A DNA stretch of 64,000 bases from Episyrphus balteatus (Eukaryota > Arthropoda > Insecta > Diptera > Syrphidae): assembly GCF_945859705.1 (NCBI RefSeq), contig NC_079136.1, positions 115,565,028 through 115,629,027 on the forward strand. Reading direction: 5' to 3'. The position numbers were made by a program, and so were the translations under genes. Below the pieces are notes generated by a model. The model had not been told where the DNA came from and did no database searches. It was given only the letters and a program-made list of their open reading frames with translations. This document shows positions 24,721 through 35,870 of the stretch, piece by piece; position 1 is the first letter of the stretch; every line of letters starts with the position of its first letter.

Positions 24721-25650
24721 ACCCGGAGTCTTTTGTAAAAAAAAACATGGTTGCCAACTTTTTTTTTTTTTTTTAATATTTTTTAGATATAAAACAAAAG
24801 ATAAGAAAACGAGGATTTAATCACGTGAGTATTTTAAAACAAACGATGATTTCTATTTTCGATCCCGAATCACAAGAAATTAAGGATCTTGCATCAAAAT
24901 TGCATATTTTCACATTTTTTTTAAAATCAAGTTTTAGGTTAAATACTTGCTCTTATGGTTAAAGTAGCTTAGAATGCTAAAGCTTTTCATAAACTTCGTA
25001 AAGAGTAATTTTTATTAAATTGTATCATACATTTTATGAGAAATGTTAAAAAAAAGTATTAAAAGTTGATTTTAAAATTACGAAAACACCTTTTTAAATG
25101 GTCTTAATCTCCAAATGAGGTATGCCATTTGAAGGGTCCAGGGGAAAAACGGCACATGTCCACTTTTTGCCAAAAATAAACTAATGATGAGGTCTTGTAG
25201 TATTATTTACTGATTTACTGGGATCCTTACTTTTTTAAAACAAATTTAAGCCTTTTATGGAAAACAAAATTTTAAAATACGTTTTTCTCGAAATGAGTTG
25301 AAATGGACTTATGCTATTTTTACTATGGACCCTTCATTTGTTTTCTTGCATATCAAAGTATTTTTGAATTTTTTTTTTTGAAAATTGTTGTAAAATTTTT
25401 CGAAAACTTTTTCAAAAAAAAAATTTAGATGCCATTTGAAATGAAATTATTTTCCATACATTCAAAACAAAATTTAAAGTGAAATTATTATTGATTCGTT
25501 TTGAAAAAAATAGATTTTTGAAAAAACAAAATTTGAGTTATTATTATTAAAAATCCAAAATTTAAATTAAGAGGCAATACAAAATTGCAACAATAGCCAA
25601 TTTTTCATTAGCCAGATAAGCCCCAGTTAAGGCTTATTCCTAAGAATAAC
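24721..25650. other. AT-rich DNA, probably decayed transposon
   Basis: Phrases such as GCCATTTGAA (twice, about 25124 and 25432) and long A/T runs suggest a degraded interspersed repeat adjoining the next element, but no ends can be placed. Confidence 0.35.
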
Positions 25651-26551
25651 AGTTTTTACTTGCGATATAGGTACTATACATTTATCAAGTTATGCAATCG
25701 TACAAAAAAAAAAGTTGAGATAACATTTTTCCATGACATTACGATGGTAGACAATGCCAAAAAAGTGGGTCCCGGAAGTCCGTCTGTCTGTCTGTCAGTC
25801 AGTCTGTCTGTCTGTGTGTATAAGGAGCTACAGCCTAAACGGATGGACCGATTAATGTCAAACTTGGCACGTAGCGTTATTTGGCGACTCTCCAGAGGGG
25901 TTTTTGGAATTAATTTTTTTGGACCAAAAATAACGGTACTTGTCATATCGTCGCCTGAGAATTGTTTTGTCGTATACGCCAATTTTGGAATTTTGGGAAA
26001 TCGCATTTTAAGGTTTGAGCTTTTATAAAAAAAAAACTGGCCGATAGATTTTTTTCAATTTTTAATAGAATATTTTGTGCGATATCTTCTTTATATTTAT
26101 GTTGTCAAAATTGTCACATCTATTTTAGTTTTCAAATTATCAAGGTTTTTATCCAAAATCAGTTTGTCGTAAACGCCACCAAAATCAACTTTTTTTTCTA
26201 TCCCGAACACGTACGACAAAGTAGGCGCACGTACAACATTCCAATACTAAAAAATAAATAAAAAAATTTTCACAGTTCGTTTTTATTTATTAATTAAATA
26301 TTTAAAAAATAGTTTCTGATTACATAGAAGTAGTATTGGTTTGACTTAGAGGCTCAATTATTAAAATAAATATATCTAAAATAAAGAAAAACCAAAAAAT
26401 ATGACCATAAACATAAAAAAAATTTAAAAAATGTCTTAACAAAAAATAAAAGTCATCCTATGGCTATGAAATATGAAAGAAATAAAATAAAAATAAACCA
26501 AGTTTGGTTAAATTAATATATGGTCATAAATAAAAGTAAATTAAATAAATA

Positions 26552-26833
26552 TCAAACTAAAGAATTTATTCTAATTTTTTGATTTGACGCTTCATAATAT
26601 TCTTGGTCTGATTTAGGCATAAATATGAAAAGGCTTTTAATATCAATAATCTTATCCTTAGTTATCGAGTTAGATTTTTTAGTAATTTGAAGACATTGGC
26701 TGAACAAATTTACAGGAGTTGCTATGGTAGACTTTTTATATGTTTTAAATATTGATGAGCTTTTATATTCCACTTTTCTACCGCTCGCTTTATAATATAG
26801 TGTAAAAGTATCATCAGTATCATCAATTTGCAA
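26552..26833 (-). pseudogene. Possible remnant of a transposon-encoded protein
   Basis: A 93-residue minus-strand frame lies in the middle of the nested TIR element and uses a mixed, non-repetitive amino-acid composition (for example YKSSSIFKTYKKSTIA and FMPKSDQEYYEA), unlike the simple-repeat frames elsewhere. I recognise no catalytic motif and cannot tell which transposase family, if any, it comes from. Its position within a TIR element is the main reason for listing it. It could equally be a chance frame. Confidence 0.3.
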
Positions 26834-26929
26834 AACAATAACGCAAATTTAGCGAAGAACAATGGCGCCTTAAAAAAATAATTTTCGACCAGCAGGTGTG
26901 TTTTGCGAGCGGGTGCAATAACAAAACTC

Positions 26930-27225
26930 ACAGCAACCCTTTTTCGCTTCGTTCACGAAAACGCGCGTGAACGAAGAGGCGCCACGGGCTCGTCGCCCAC
27001 GACTACAGTCGACTTGTTGATCTTGTGTGTTCGATACAAGATCAATAGAATACAGCAATAAAACAGCAACCTTTTTTTCACTTTACTTCGTTGAAGACAG
27101 CAATAAAACAATAAAACTGCGACCTTTTTTCACTTCGCTCAAGACAACGCACTTGAACGAAGCGGCGCCCGCGACCGACGGTCGACTTCTTGATCTTGTG
27201 TTCGATAGAAGATCAACAAGTGTAC
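26930..27225. repeat. Internal direct repeat of about 130-150 bp in the nested element
   Basis: GCAACCCTTTTTCGCTTCGTTCACG...GTCGACTTGTTGATCTTGTG at 26932-27025 is repeated in modified form at 27118-27199 (GCGACCTTTTTTCACTTCG...GTCGACTTCTTGATCTTGTG), with an extra partial copy of ACAGCAATAAAACA near 27051 and 27098. The unit is CpG-rich (GGCGCC, CGCGCG) compared with its surroundings. Confidence 0.65.
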
Positions 27226-28626
27226 ATATTTATAAGCGGTACTTGTGACCGAGGATGAGGTCAAGTATCTAGCGGCAGGAACAAACGACAAGAACCATGA
27301 CAAAATTAAATACAACATTTGAGATGTCTCTCAGATGCACATTTTTCTTCCTTGCACCTCTAGGAATAGTGCAAAACCTCAAGTAGCGCAAAGCTTAATG
27401 CAGCCCTTAGTTTTTAAATTCATTGTCCTTATAGCACATGAAGTCCTTATTTTCAATAAATACTTTTCTAGTAGGTGTATTAAATTTTCTACCCTATCTG
27501 TTTTGTACGACGTACGACAAACCAATACTGAAGAAAAAAAAGCTAAAAAATACATAGAATTTTTGTCGTAAACGCCAAAAGTTGGCGCTTACGACAAACC
27601 AACGCTAATCCGATGCTTATTTTGTGGATATACGACAAAATGCACACTAATTATCTCAGTAACGGTAAACGATAGGACAAATCTGATAACAGAAATGAAA
27701 AGAGAACGTTCTAAAACCTATTACTACATATCCAGTTTAAAAAAGTGCATTTTGGCGTTTACGACAAAACAACTCTCGGGCGACGATATAGCGATTTCAG
27801 TAAAATTGAAATATCTCGAAAACGGCTCTAACGATTTTGTTTAAAAAATTCAAATGTTAGTTTCAAGTTAAGGTCTATCTTTCAATGAAAAATTTTTTTT
27901 TTGAAAATCATTATTAACGGTACCTGCCATAGAACCGTTTTTTTTTTTTTAAATCCGATTATCTCCGAAAGTGCTTATTCGATTTCAACGAAACTTTTTG
28001 TGATGAAGCATTTACATAATTTAAATATAAGCAAAAAAAAATTTTGCAAACAATAATTTTTGGATTTTTAAAATTTTTGAAATTTTTTTTTTGAAAAATC
28101 AAATTTTCGAAAACGGGACATTGAATTTTTTTGAAATGTTGTTTTAAGATGTGATTAGTGATTTCTACAAAATGGCATACCAATTTTATTTTAAAACTTT
28201 TTTTCCAAAAAATTATTTATAAAAAATTGTTTTTTTAAAAAACGGCTCTAACGATTTTGAAAATTTTTTTTCTAAAAATGCACGTTAATATATGTATCAA
28301 AACTGCATACTTGTTTTGGAGGGCAATTTAATTTCAGATTTTATTTTATTTTTTTTTTAGACGAATTTTATTTTTTTTTTACAAATTTCTATATAAAAAG
28401 TCTTAAAAATTTAAGCAACTTTAACTCCAAGAGCAAGTTCGTGCGACCCAGTCGTGCATTTTATTTTCAAACAAAAAAATACATTGATGTAAGTTACATA
28501 GAACTTTTTTACACAAATTTTTCAAAATGAAATCTTATGGAAATTATCTTTTTTTTAACTAAAGTTAAAATGAAATATCTTTTGATGTTTTTGCTGGTAT
28601 TGAACAACAAAGATGGAGTCGGCTTA

Positions 28627-28710
28627 CTTGATAGTCAATAGTTGACAGTCAAAAACGACGATTTTGCTCCATAATTCGTCGTTTTTGACTATCAACTATC
28701 GACTATCAAG
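28627..28710. repeat. 84-bp hairpin with 35-bp arms
   Basis: The left arm CTTGATAGTCAATAGTTGAC continues as AGTCAAAAACGACGA. The right arm is its reverse complement with two differences and a loop of about 14 bases. It is the right size for a small-RNA precursor, or it may be a tiny MITE. Confidence 0.78.
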
Positions 28711-29880
28711 TTAGCAGATTTCACTCCGTTCTGTACTCTTTAAACCAAAATATGTACTATCCAACCTTAACTTTTGCAATAATTCATTCGGGTTACCTAG
28801 TTAGGTACTATGTTTTTCATAGTTCGTATTAATAAACCAAAAGTTAAAGAAACACTTAGATTCCTTAACTTTAAATAAAAGAAGTCACCTTAGTACCCAA
28901 AAAACAAAAATATTAAACTCGTATTTAGTTTGAAAATTGAGTATTTTTTTTTCAAAGGTCAAGATTTTACTCTACTAATCGAAGTGAACTCTTCGTTATT
29001 CATCTTCACAATTATATTAGTTTATTTCTATTAATAGTTTCAACGAATAAAACTTTTTTTTAACTTGAAGCAAATTTACTTACGTTATACATGGAGACAA
29101 ATAAGGCAATTAGAATCAAGATGATACTCCTCTAAAATCCAATCCTCTTAAATTAATAAGATTTCTAATAAAATTAAGTAAAATTTGTTCAAACTTTTTT
29201 AAAATCAAAGTAAACTTTATTTTAATAAGATTTTTCTTCTTAAGAAAATTTAAGTGTAGATACCTGCTAAGATTGAAATGATTTTTCATTAATTTTATGT
29301 GCATTCTTATTAAAATTAAAATATTAAATAAACTTTAAATTTTGTTTTGCATACATTTTGCACCGTAGATGATTGTTTTAAGACGACTGTCTTTTGGTAA
29401 AATACCATGCAAAAATCCGATTGATTTAATACAAATTCTAATTGTTTTTAGCATGTCTTTTTTCTGTATTCAAAATTCAACAAAAGCAGGAATTGTGATT
29501 TGTGGTATTTTTTTCTGTTATTTAAAATAGAATTTGACTGTTTTGTGCAAAATTTGAATAAAATTAAATTAAATCAAAGCCTATTTCACGATGAAGTCAC
29601 TTTTTTTCATATTAAATCCATTTATTACATGTAAGCTCTTTATAACTATAAGGTTCTATGTTAAACATAGAACCTTTTTCAAATTTTTTTACAAACTTTT
29701 TCATAAAAAGGTTCTATGTCCTTTTTTAAAAATGCTCATAGAATCCTTTTTTGTGGTGAAATTAATGTTTTTTTCATGGTTTTATGATTTTGTTAGGGTC
29801 CTTTATAAGATTGCATCAATACTTTACTGCTATGTAACTATTTTATCCAAAAAACCAGCCTTAAAAAACTTTTAGATCGA
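28711..29880. other. AT-rich intronic DNA, no gene
   Basis: I see no exon. A 27-bp palindrome AAGGTTCTATG...CATAGAACCTT lies at 29650-29676, with a further copy of AAAAGGTTCTATG near 29705. The frames at 29116-29304 and 29591-29875 are AT-driven and not convincing. Confidence 0.4.
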
Positions 29881-30510
29881 TTTTCTCAAAACTAAGGTGA
29901 GTTGACATACAACCCTATAATTCTCAGTTTGATAGTCTAAATGACGATTGAAAAATCAGGGCTAAGGATAATAGATGTTTTATAGCACAAAAATTTTCAC
30001 CGTAATCGGTTCAATGGTTTACGAGAAAGTCAGAAATCCAGAAAACGGTTCTTTGGCAAGTTGGCAGGTACCGTTAATAACGGTCAAAAAATTATTTTTC
30101 CTATATCAAATGTAGAACCTTATATGCCACAGGACACGTATTTTCTGAAATCAAAATAGTTAGATCTTTTTTTGAGAAAAACAATGTTTACCATTTTGTT
30201 AAAAATGCAAGTACCGTTAATTTTGGTTCTAATAATAAAATTTCAATTTCGCCTCTTGAGAATCTTTTAAAACTCATATCACCAAGTTTAAAGTAAATCG
30301 CATGAGTAATTTAGGCTGTACATCAAGTTAGATACAAATAGACAGACAGACAGACGGACGGACAGAATGGCGTGACTCACTTTTTTGGATTCTCTATTAT
30401 CGTAAGGTTATTTCGATTTTCATCTCAAGTTCCATTTTTTTTTTAAGAATCCTAAACTTGCCCTATAGTTACAGCTATTGTACCTATATCGCAAAAAAAA
30501 AATACTAGTA
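29881..30510 (-). mobile_element. Minus-strand copy of the dispersed GCGATATAGG family, degraded
   Basis: The reversed head ACCTATATCGCAAAAA lies at about 30482-30497, and the reversed TCTG run (GACAGACAGACAGACGGACG) at about 30342. Inside are GGTACCGTTAATAACGGTC and AGTACCGTTAATTTTGG, phrases also found in the other copies. The far end is indistinct. Confidence 0.6.
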
Positions 30511-30985
30511 ATAAGTGCGATTTTTTAAAGTTTGGATCAACCTAAATTTAAAAAATGTAGCTGCGAACGTTTTGATGCAAATTATTTGATAGTTTGGTTT
30601 TTAACATTTTATAGCCTGGAGAAGGTATCAATATTAATATTGTTATGAAAAAGAATTCCGAACATTGCCCTCATCATCGAGTCCTTGGTTATTATATAAG
30701 GTAACATTAACATCTACATGAAGAGATTTAAAGATTTCCTCGGCTACTCGATAGAAAAGCAACCATCATAACATTGAAGTTTAAACAACAATAAGTTAGC
30801 CAGACAACGACAAAACTATGTTCATTTGTTCTATCGCAATTTCTAAACTAACTTAGCAATTTAATAAATGAGGTATCGTTCGAAGTTTCTTGCTTGTCCG
30901 TTTGATAAAGGCTATGTGACGTCTTATTAAATTGCTATTTATATTCCGGCAGCACAAAGCTATTACTATTACCGTTAAACATACA
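30511..30985. other. Intronic DNA, nothing recognised
   Basis: There is no repeat or open frame of note. Confidence 0.35.
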
Positions 30986-31770
30986 TGCCACCAGTTTTCA
31001 TTTATTAGCGAAGCTTAAAGTTACTCCGGTCCGTCATCATGGACTACTCCGTTAAGTATGACAGCTTTGTTTGGGAATTATCACAGATTTTTTACATGTG
31101 TAATAGATTGCTTAGTTCACTATTAAAAAACTCTAATAAGTTTTATAGATTTCTTGGTTAAATATCACGGATTTCTACGTAAGTATCACAGCTTTCTTTG
31201 GGAAATATGAGGCAGTAATTTGTAAACTATTTAAAATGTTTCCCGTTACTATTACGGACTACTCCGGTGAGTATTAGGGATTTGTGTCGATAAAAATCAG
31301 TCACTTCTTCGAGAGGTATTCAAAATTTCTTTGATTGGTAACACGGACTAAGCTGAAAAGTATCACAGATTTTTCTAGTAGTATCACGGTTAAGTTAAGT
31401 ATTAAAGACTTTTGCCGTTGCGATTATTGGGTACTCTGGTGATTCCTAGGGATTTGCTTCAATAAATATCAAGAACTACTTTGACAAAAATTAAAGCATT
31501 ACGGCCTACTCTGTTAAGTATCACAGACTTTTCTGGTTAAGTGTAGCAAATATTCCACTGATACTATTGCTTCTATAAAGCTTTAAAGGTTATTCTGTAG
31601 CTCTTGTAAATCTTTATTGAAGCAAATTTGTATCAAGGACTTGTCTGGTAACTGGTTCGGTATGTATCATGGATTGCAGGGCTGAAAGCAAAATACTCAA
31701 GTATGTATAATAGACTTTTCCGGTAAGTATCACAGAGTTACAAGGAAATATTAAAGATTACTCTGATAAT
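30986..31770. repeat. Diverged array of ACGGACTACTCCGGTAAGTATCAC-type phrases
   Basis: Variants of GGACTACTCCGTTAAGTATG (31039), TATCACGGATTTCTACG (31165), TTACGGACTACTCCGGTGAG (31252), AACACGGACTAAGCTG (31341), AGTATCACGGTTAAG (31380), TTACGGCCTACTCTGTTAAG (31499) and TTTTCCGGTAAGTATCACAG (31713) recur through about 780 bp. Basic spacing is about 40-110 bp. The sub-phrases ATCACAGATTT and GGTAAGTATCAC appear independently, so it is an old array with repeated rearrangement. Confidence 0.62.
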
Positions 31771-32372
31771 ACTGGTCGGCAACGAAAATGGAGCATGAAC
31801 CAAACCATACTTTTCTAAAGGAATTTTGTGTGCTGATTCTGAATCCGAAGTCAAAATTTCACTGGCACGTCAAGTTTTCGAAATATTTGAATATTGACAG
31901 GTCAAAAACGCGTTTTTTTTAGTACTTTTGGCGTTCAATTTCATCATCGTTAAATTTTTTTTCGGAAAACTAATTATGCAATATTCAAAAGCTATATTTT
32001 ATCGTCTTAAATACGTTTATTTTTTTTTTTTAAACTATGTATTTTTTTCTAAAAGATATTTGGTACAGAAAAATATGATATCTCAAAATCTTGGTGGTTA
32101 AGTAAACTTATGGTTTTTGAAGCAGATTTGAAATAAATTCCAGTTTTCGACTCCTGATTCGGATGAAAATTTTTAGATCAAATGTCTAAAAACATATCAT
32201 TTAAAATTAGTTTTTAAGACTTTATAGCTAAAAGTGTGATGAGCAGACCTCAAAAACTAGACGTGATGGAAAAAAACTGTGAACTGTTTTGAATTCAGCA
32301 CACTCAAGTTTATTAAAATCACCTTACAGAGTTCTTGCTCCCGACTTTTTTTTGTTTTTTTGCCGACCAGTG
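31771..32372. mobile_element. Fold-back MITE, family ACTGGTCGGCAA (copy 1)
   Basis: The left end ACTGGTCGGCAACGAAAATG faces the right end TTTGCCGACCAGTG followed by TA. The inner parts GTGTGCTGATTCTGAATCCG near 31830 and GAATTCAGCACACTC near 32290 are inverted relatives. The left flank has TA directly before CTGG, so the CA of a canonical CACTGG end seems lost. The left half shares TTCTGAATCCGAAGTCAA-type sequence with the element at 38863-39495, so the two belong to one family. There is no coding frame. Confidence 0.72.
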
Positions 32373-34010
32373 TAATGATAAAAATTCACTATATTAAATA
32401 TTGTGGATTATCCAGAAAGACCGAACAGTAACAAAAAAAAAAAAATCGACCTTCGTTGGCAATATTGTAATAAAATTGGAGCAGTCATAAACCGCTATAC
32501 AATATAATATGTCCCCCCCCTAAGAAAGTGGGTGTTGTTGCGGTTGTCGAGCGAGTGCTCCCACGACTAGCTGCTACATGTAGCAGAAGCAGCAAGTAAG
32601 CAACACAAAAACGGAAGGAAGCAGGATGCCGGAATATATTATTATGATTATGTGGTGGTGGCTGCAGCGGCATGGCCGTGGCAATCGTATACACAGTACA
32701 CACATATAGAGGTGGTGTGGCGCTTGAAATTCTCGCCAAGGGAAATTTATATTCATAACGAATATATGACAGGATAATATTGGTTGCTGGGACTTGTTCT
32801 TCATTTTTTGTTGCCATTGCCGCTCGAGTCTACTATATGGATGGCTTGACTATGCCACGACGACATATAATAACTCTTGAGTTCCTTCATATTTATACTG
32901 CCTGTGCGCTCGCAGGAGGTGTCTCCGCATATATCGCCTGCGATACATTACCAACACGAGGAGATCTCCTCTAACAGACTCTCATTCTTCATAACAAAAA
33001 AAAGATATGGAATGATTTTATGTGTGCTGGATTTTGAGCCTTTTGCTTTGGTGTATATTGAATCTGTCGACGCCGTTTAAAGTGATTGCCGCATAGACAT
33101 CATTTAAGTAATCCTTCTCCCCAAAATAAAAAATATATGTAAAATGGCATACTTGTACAATATAGAAGGGCAAAACATATGACTATTTGTTCGAAATTAT
33201 ATTTGGCTTATTTTGGGGGGACTGACAGGAGCAGAGAAAGCGGAAGAAAGAACTGAAAAAAAAATTGGGAATGTAAAAAAAAAAAAAAGGATTTCATCTC
33301 AAGAACCCCGTGGGGAATTGAAAGTGATTCCTTGATGTTACTGATGCCGTCGTTGTTGTTGTTGTGTTGTTGTTGTCGTATGATGGCATATTGCTGAATG
33401 ACGAAGTTGAATTTTTATTCGAGGTAATAAAATTTCGTCACACAATTGCAATTAATTTGTGACGCGTCAAATTTGATGGTAATATTTTTAACGACACTAC
33501 GCGCCCGCCCGTCCGACGGAAGCACTTTGGGGGCTTTTGTATAAGGCGATACAATATGCCAAATCATCATCATATTTGTGTGTGGTGGTGGTGTATAAGA
33601 GATAAACATCGATTTAAGGATATTTTATGAATAGAATATTGTAATTTCATGTGATAACCATTTGTTAGGGTTTAATGGTACACAAGATGATATTCACAAG
33701 TCAGTATTGTGTGCGTAAAGATTTTTGGGAATTGAGTAGGGAATTCGAAAATCAAACAAGGAGGTGAATAGGGACATTATTTGATTTCAAGTGACAACAT
33801 TTACAAAAGTTAGCAAACATACCTATTTTAGCTTATTTTTCTAAGAAATCGTCAACTTTTGTAATTTGGAGCTTAGAGTTCTTAAACGGGATATAATTCC
33901 AAGAAACTCCAATTAACTTTTAAACTTAAATGTCAATTTATTTTTTGAATAACGAAGGTAGGTATTTTTAAACAATTTACATTGATTGGATTTCAGACTA
34001 AAACCTTCAA
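32373..34010. other. Relatively unique intronic DNA, no convincing exon
   Basis: Between 32480 and 33620 the sequence is richer in G and C, with GTT/GTC triplet runs near 33349-33376 and CpG-containing GCGCCCGCCCGTCCGACGG at 33501. Overlapping frames on both strands (32485-33080) have no Ig, membrane or other recognisable domain; the frame at 32485-32817 is proline/threonine/leucine-rich from simple repeats. A regulatory role is possible but not shown. Confidence 0.35.
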
Positions 34011-35870
34011 GGTTAATCATTCGGCTCGAGTGCTCATGTGTTTTTTTTTTTTGTTCAACTTAACTTTTAGACTTGAATTTTAGTGTGTTTTCCACTAAAC
34101 CATGCAAAACTTTGGAAACTAAAGACTATAAAGATTGTATTTTTAAGAAATTTGAGTTTTTATGGCTATCCGGCTCAAAGGACCAGCTTTTTATATCTTT
34201 TTAAATTGCTTGAAAGTGTTAACACGCGTCCTATTAAAAATTCGAAAATCAAAAAGTAACTGTTTGGGGATTTTATTATAGCTTGATCTATTGGTGGGAC
34301 TTTATCTTGACGTAAAGCTTTCTTGCCTTTATAATGATTATTCAACACTTTTTTTATGAGTTAAAGCATTCAAAAGTCTTATCCGGCTGGTGTGTTATTT
34401 GCGAGATTTGTTCATGAGTTCAACAACTAACAATGTTAGTTCATCTACATGTATTCAAATAAAATTTTAATAACGTTAATCATGTTTATCCGAAGTCTTT
34501 TTCATGACTTGAAGCATTCAAAAGTCTTATCCGGCCAATCTATTCCGTTTGTTGAACCATATTTTTTCATTTTCCGCAACTATTATGAGCCTTTAGTTCC
34601 ATGTTGGGGGTTAATTTTGTGCTTACGACGTTGTAATTGCTTAAGAAATATTTGAAGCAGCTTATCCGGCTCGAGAAACTATTTCCCAAAATATTTTAAA
34701 TGGCGTGCATTATTCACAAACTTATCCATTTTTAAATTGCTTTTGACGCCTTAAACGTTTTTGTTTAAGACTTACTAAAGAACATGTCTATCCGGCTTAA
34801 ATGAACATTAAAAAAAAAAAATTCAAATCTTATACAGAGCATTTATCCGGCACACTTTGTGTATTTTGCAGAATTTTTGAAAGTATGCTACTTGTTCCTG
34901 ACATAAGATCAGATGACTTTCTGCACATTTTTAAGACTTGAAAATTACCTTAATTGTGTTTATCCGACGTGTAGGAAAATTCTTAAAATTGATATCCGGT
35001 GTGAAGGACTTTTGTTTTCCATAAGTTGATTAATGGGCCAAGACCTAGATTATTTGTGTACGTTAAAAGTTCAGAAATTGCTTCTTAATTTTTTGCTTTG
35101 TTTCTTTATCCATATTTATCCAGCAATTTTTTAGTGACTTTTCAAGATTTATACAGCGTTTGCAGGTTTATTTTAGTTTTTTGTGAGGTTATCCACCATA
35201 TCTATCATTAAAGGAACAATTTTTATCCGGCATAGTACTTTACTTAAAATTTTTGTTTAAATGGAATGAACCTTAAATTTATATAATTCTTTCTATTTCT
35301 ATATCCGGGCTTGAAACTACTTCTTGGGTGTTTGACTTTTAAATAACTGAATTTTACTTAAACCATTTATCCGGCTCGATGGATAATTGTTTATTGATTC
35401 AGAAATCTTCCCTTTTCTTTTCTTTTTCTATTCATATGTTTCTACGTATCTTTTTATAACTTAAGCTTTGTTTATCCGGAATTTGTTTGAAAGTCTTTCC
35501 TGAATTTTTATTATTTTATCCGGTCTTGAGGAGTTTTCCTACCCAGAGATTATTTCATGACTGGACCACTCTTCTTCTTTTTTTTTTTGAATATACATCA
35601 TTTTTGTTACCCATGAAGACATGCTTAACCATGACGAATGACCTGAGACTTTTCCCAAAACAATGTGTTGAATATTAAAGTGATAAAATCTCTAATTATC
35701 CCGCCTTAATGGTCAAAGATGCCATTCTTATCCGACTCGGTATACTATTTTTCCAGAAACTTTTTCATGACGTAAATCAACCTATAGACTCTTTGCCTAA
35801 GGATCTTAATGTTTTTTTTTTTTAATATTCTCATTAATACATGTTCATCCGGCTCGAAGGACCAAATTTT
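34011..35870. repeat. Diverged tandem array with box TTATCCGGCTCGAAGGACCA
   Basis: About 18 boxes are visible. The clearest begin near 34166, 34378, 34526, 34661, 34787, 34842, 35222, 35367, 35471, 35515, 35728 and 35843; weaker ones lie near 34016, 34960, 34992, 35116, 35301 and 35697. Adjacent units at 34355-34390 and 34503-34538 share AAGCATTCAAAAGTCTTATC, giving a period of about 148 bp there; the mean spacing is about 100 bp. TTTTTCATGACTT-like phrases also recur. Sequence between boxes is T-rich and otherwise unalignable by eye. Confidence 0.75.

Larger units (their letters stand above)
25949..27785. mobile_element. Nested 1.84-kb TIR element with ATAT flanks
   Basis: The left end CGTCGCCTGAGAATTGTTTT, followed by GTCGTATACGCCAA, is the near-exact reverse complement of the right end (TTGGCGTTTACGACAAAACA then ACTCTCGGGCGACG at 27785). 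ATAT lies directly outside both ends (25945-25948, 27786-27789), which suggests a 4-bp target duplication. Subterminal copies of GTCGTAAACGCC recur near 26165, 27561 and 27589. It splits the surrounding dispersed element. I cannot assign a superfamily. Confidence 0.75.
25651..28465 (+). mobile_element. Dispersed element copy (head ACTTGCGATATAGG, tail CAGTCGTGCATTTTATT), split by a nested transposon
   Basis: The head TTTTTACTTGCGATATAGGT is shared with 44131 and, reversed, with 30478-30498. Common downstream parts are GCCAAAAAAGTGGGTCC, a TCTG-run and GGAGCTACAGCCTAAACGGA, then ACGGTACTTGTCAT. After the nested element at 25949-27785 the same order continues with AACGGCTCTAACGATTTTG and the tail GACCCAGTCGTGCATTTTAT at about 28445, as in the shorter copy at 44.1-45.05 kb. 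No coding frame is recognisable, so the family is probably non-autonomous; its class is not clear. The open frames at 25660-26028 lie in this repeat and are not genes. Confidence 0.68.

Noticed and set aside
25660..26028. 122-residue plus-strand frame and its 110-residue minus-strand partner
   Set aside because: Both lie in a dispersed repeat with a TCTG microsatellite; other copies of the repeat do not keep the frame.
32485..33080. Overlapping frames on both strands in a GC-richer segment, considered as an exon of the receptor gene
   Set aside because: No Ig-type cysteine/tryptophan spacing, and composition is driven by GGT/CCA and CAT repeats.
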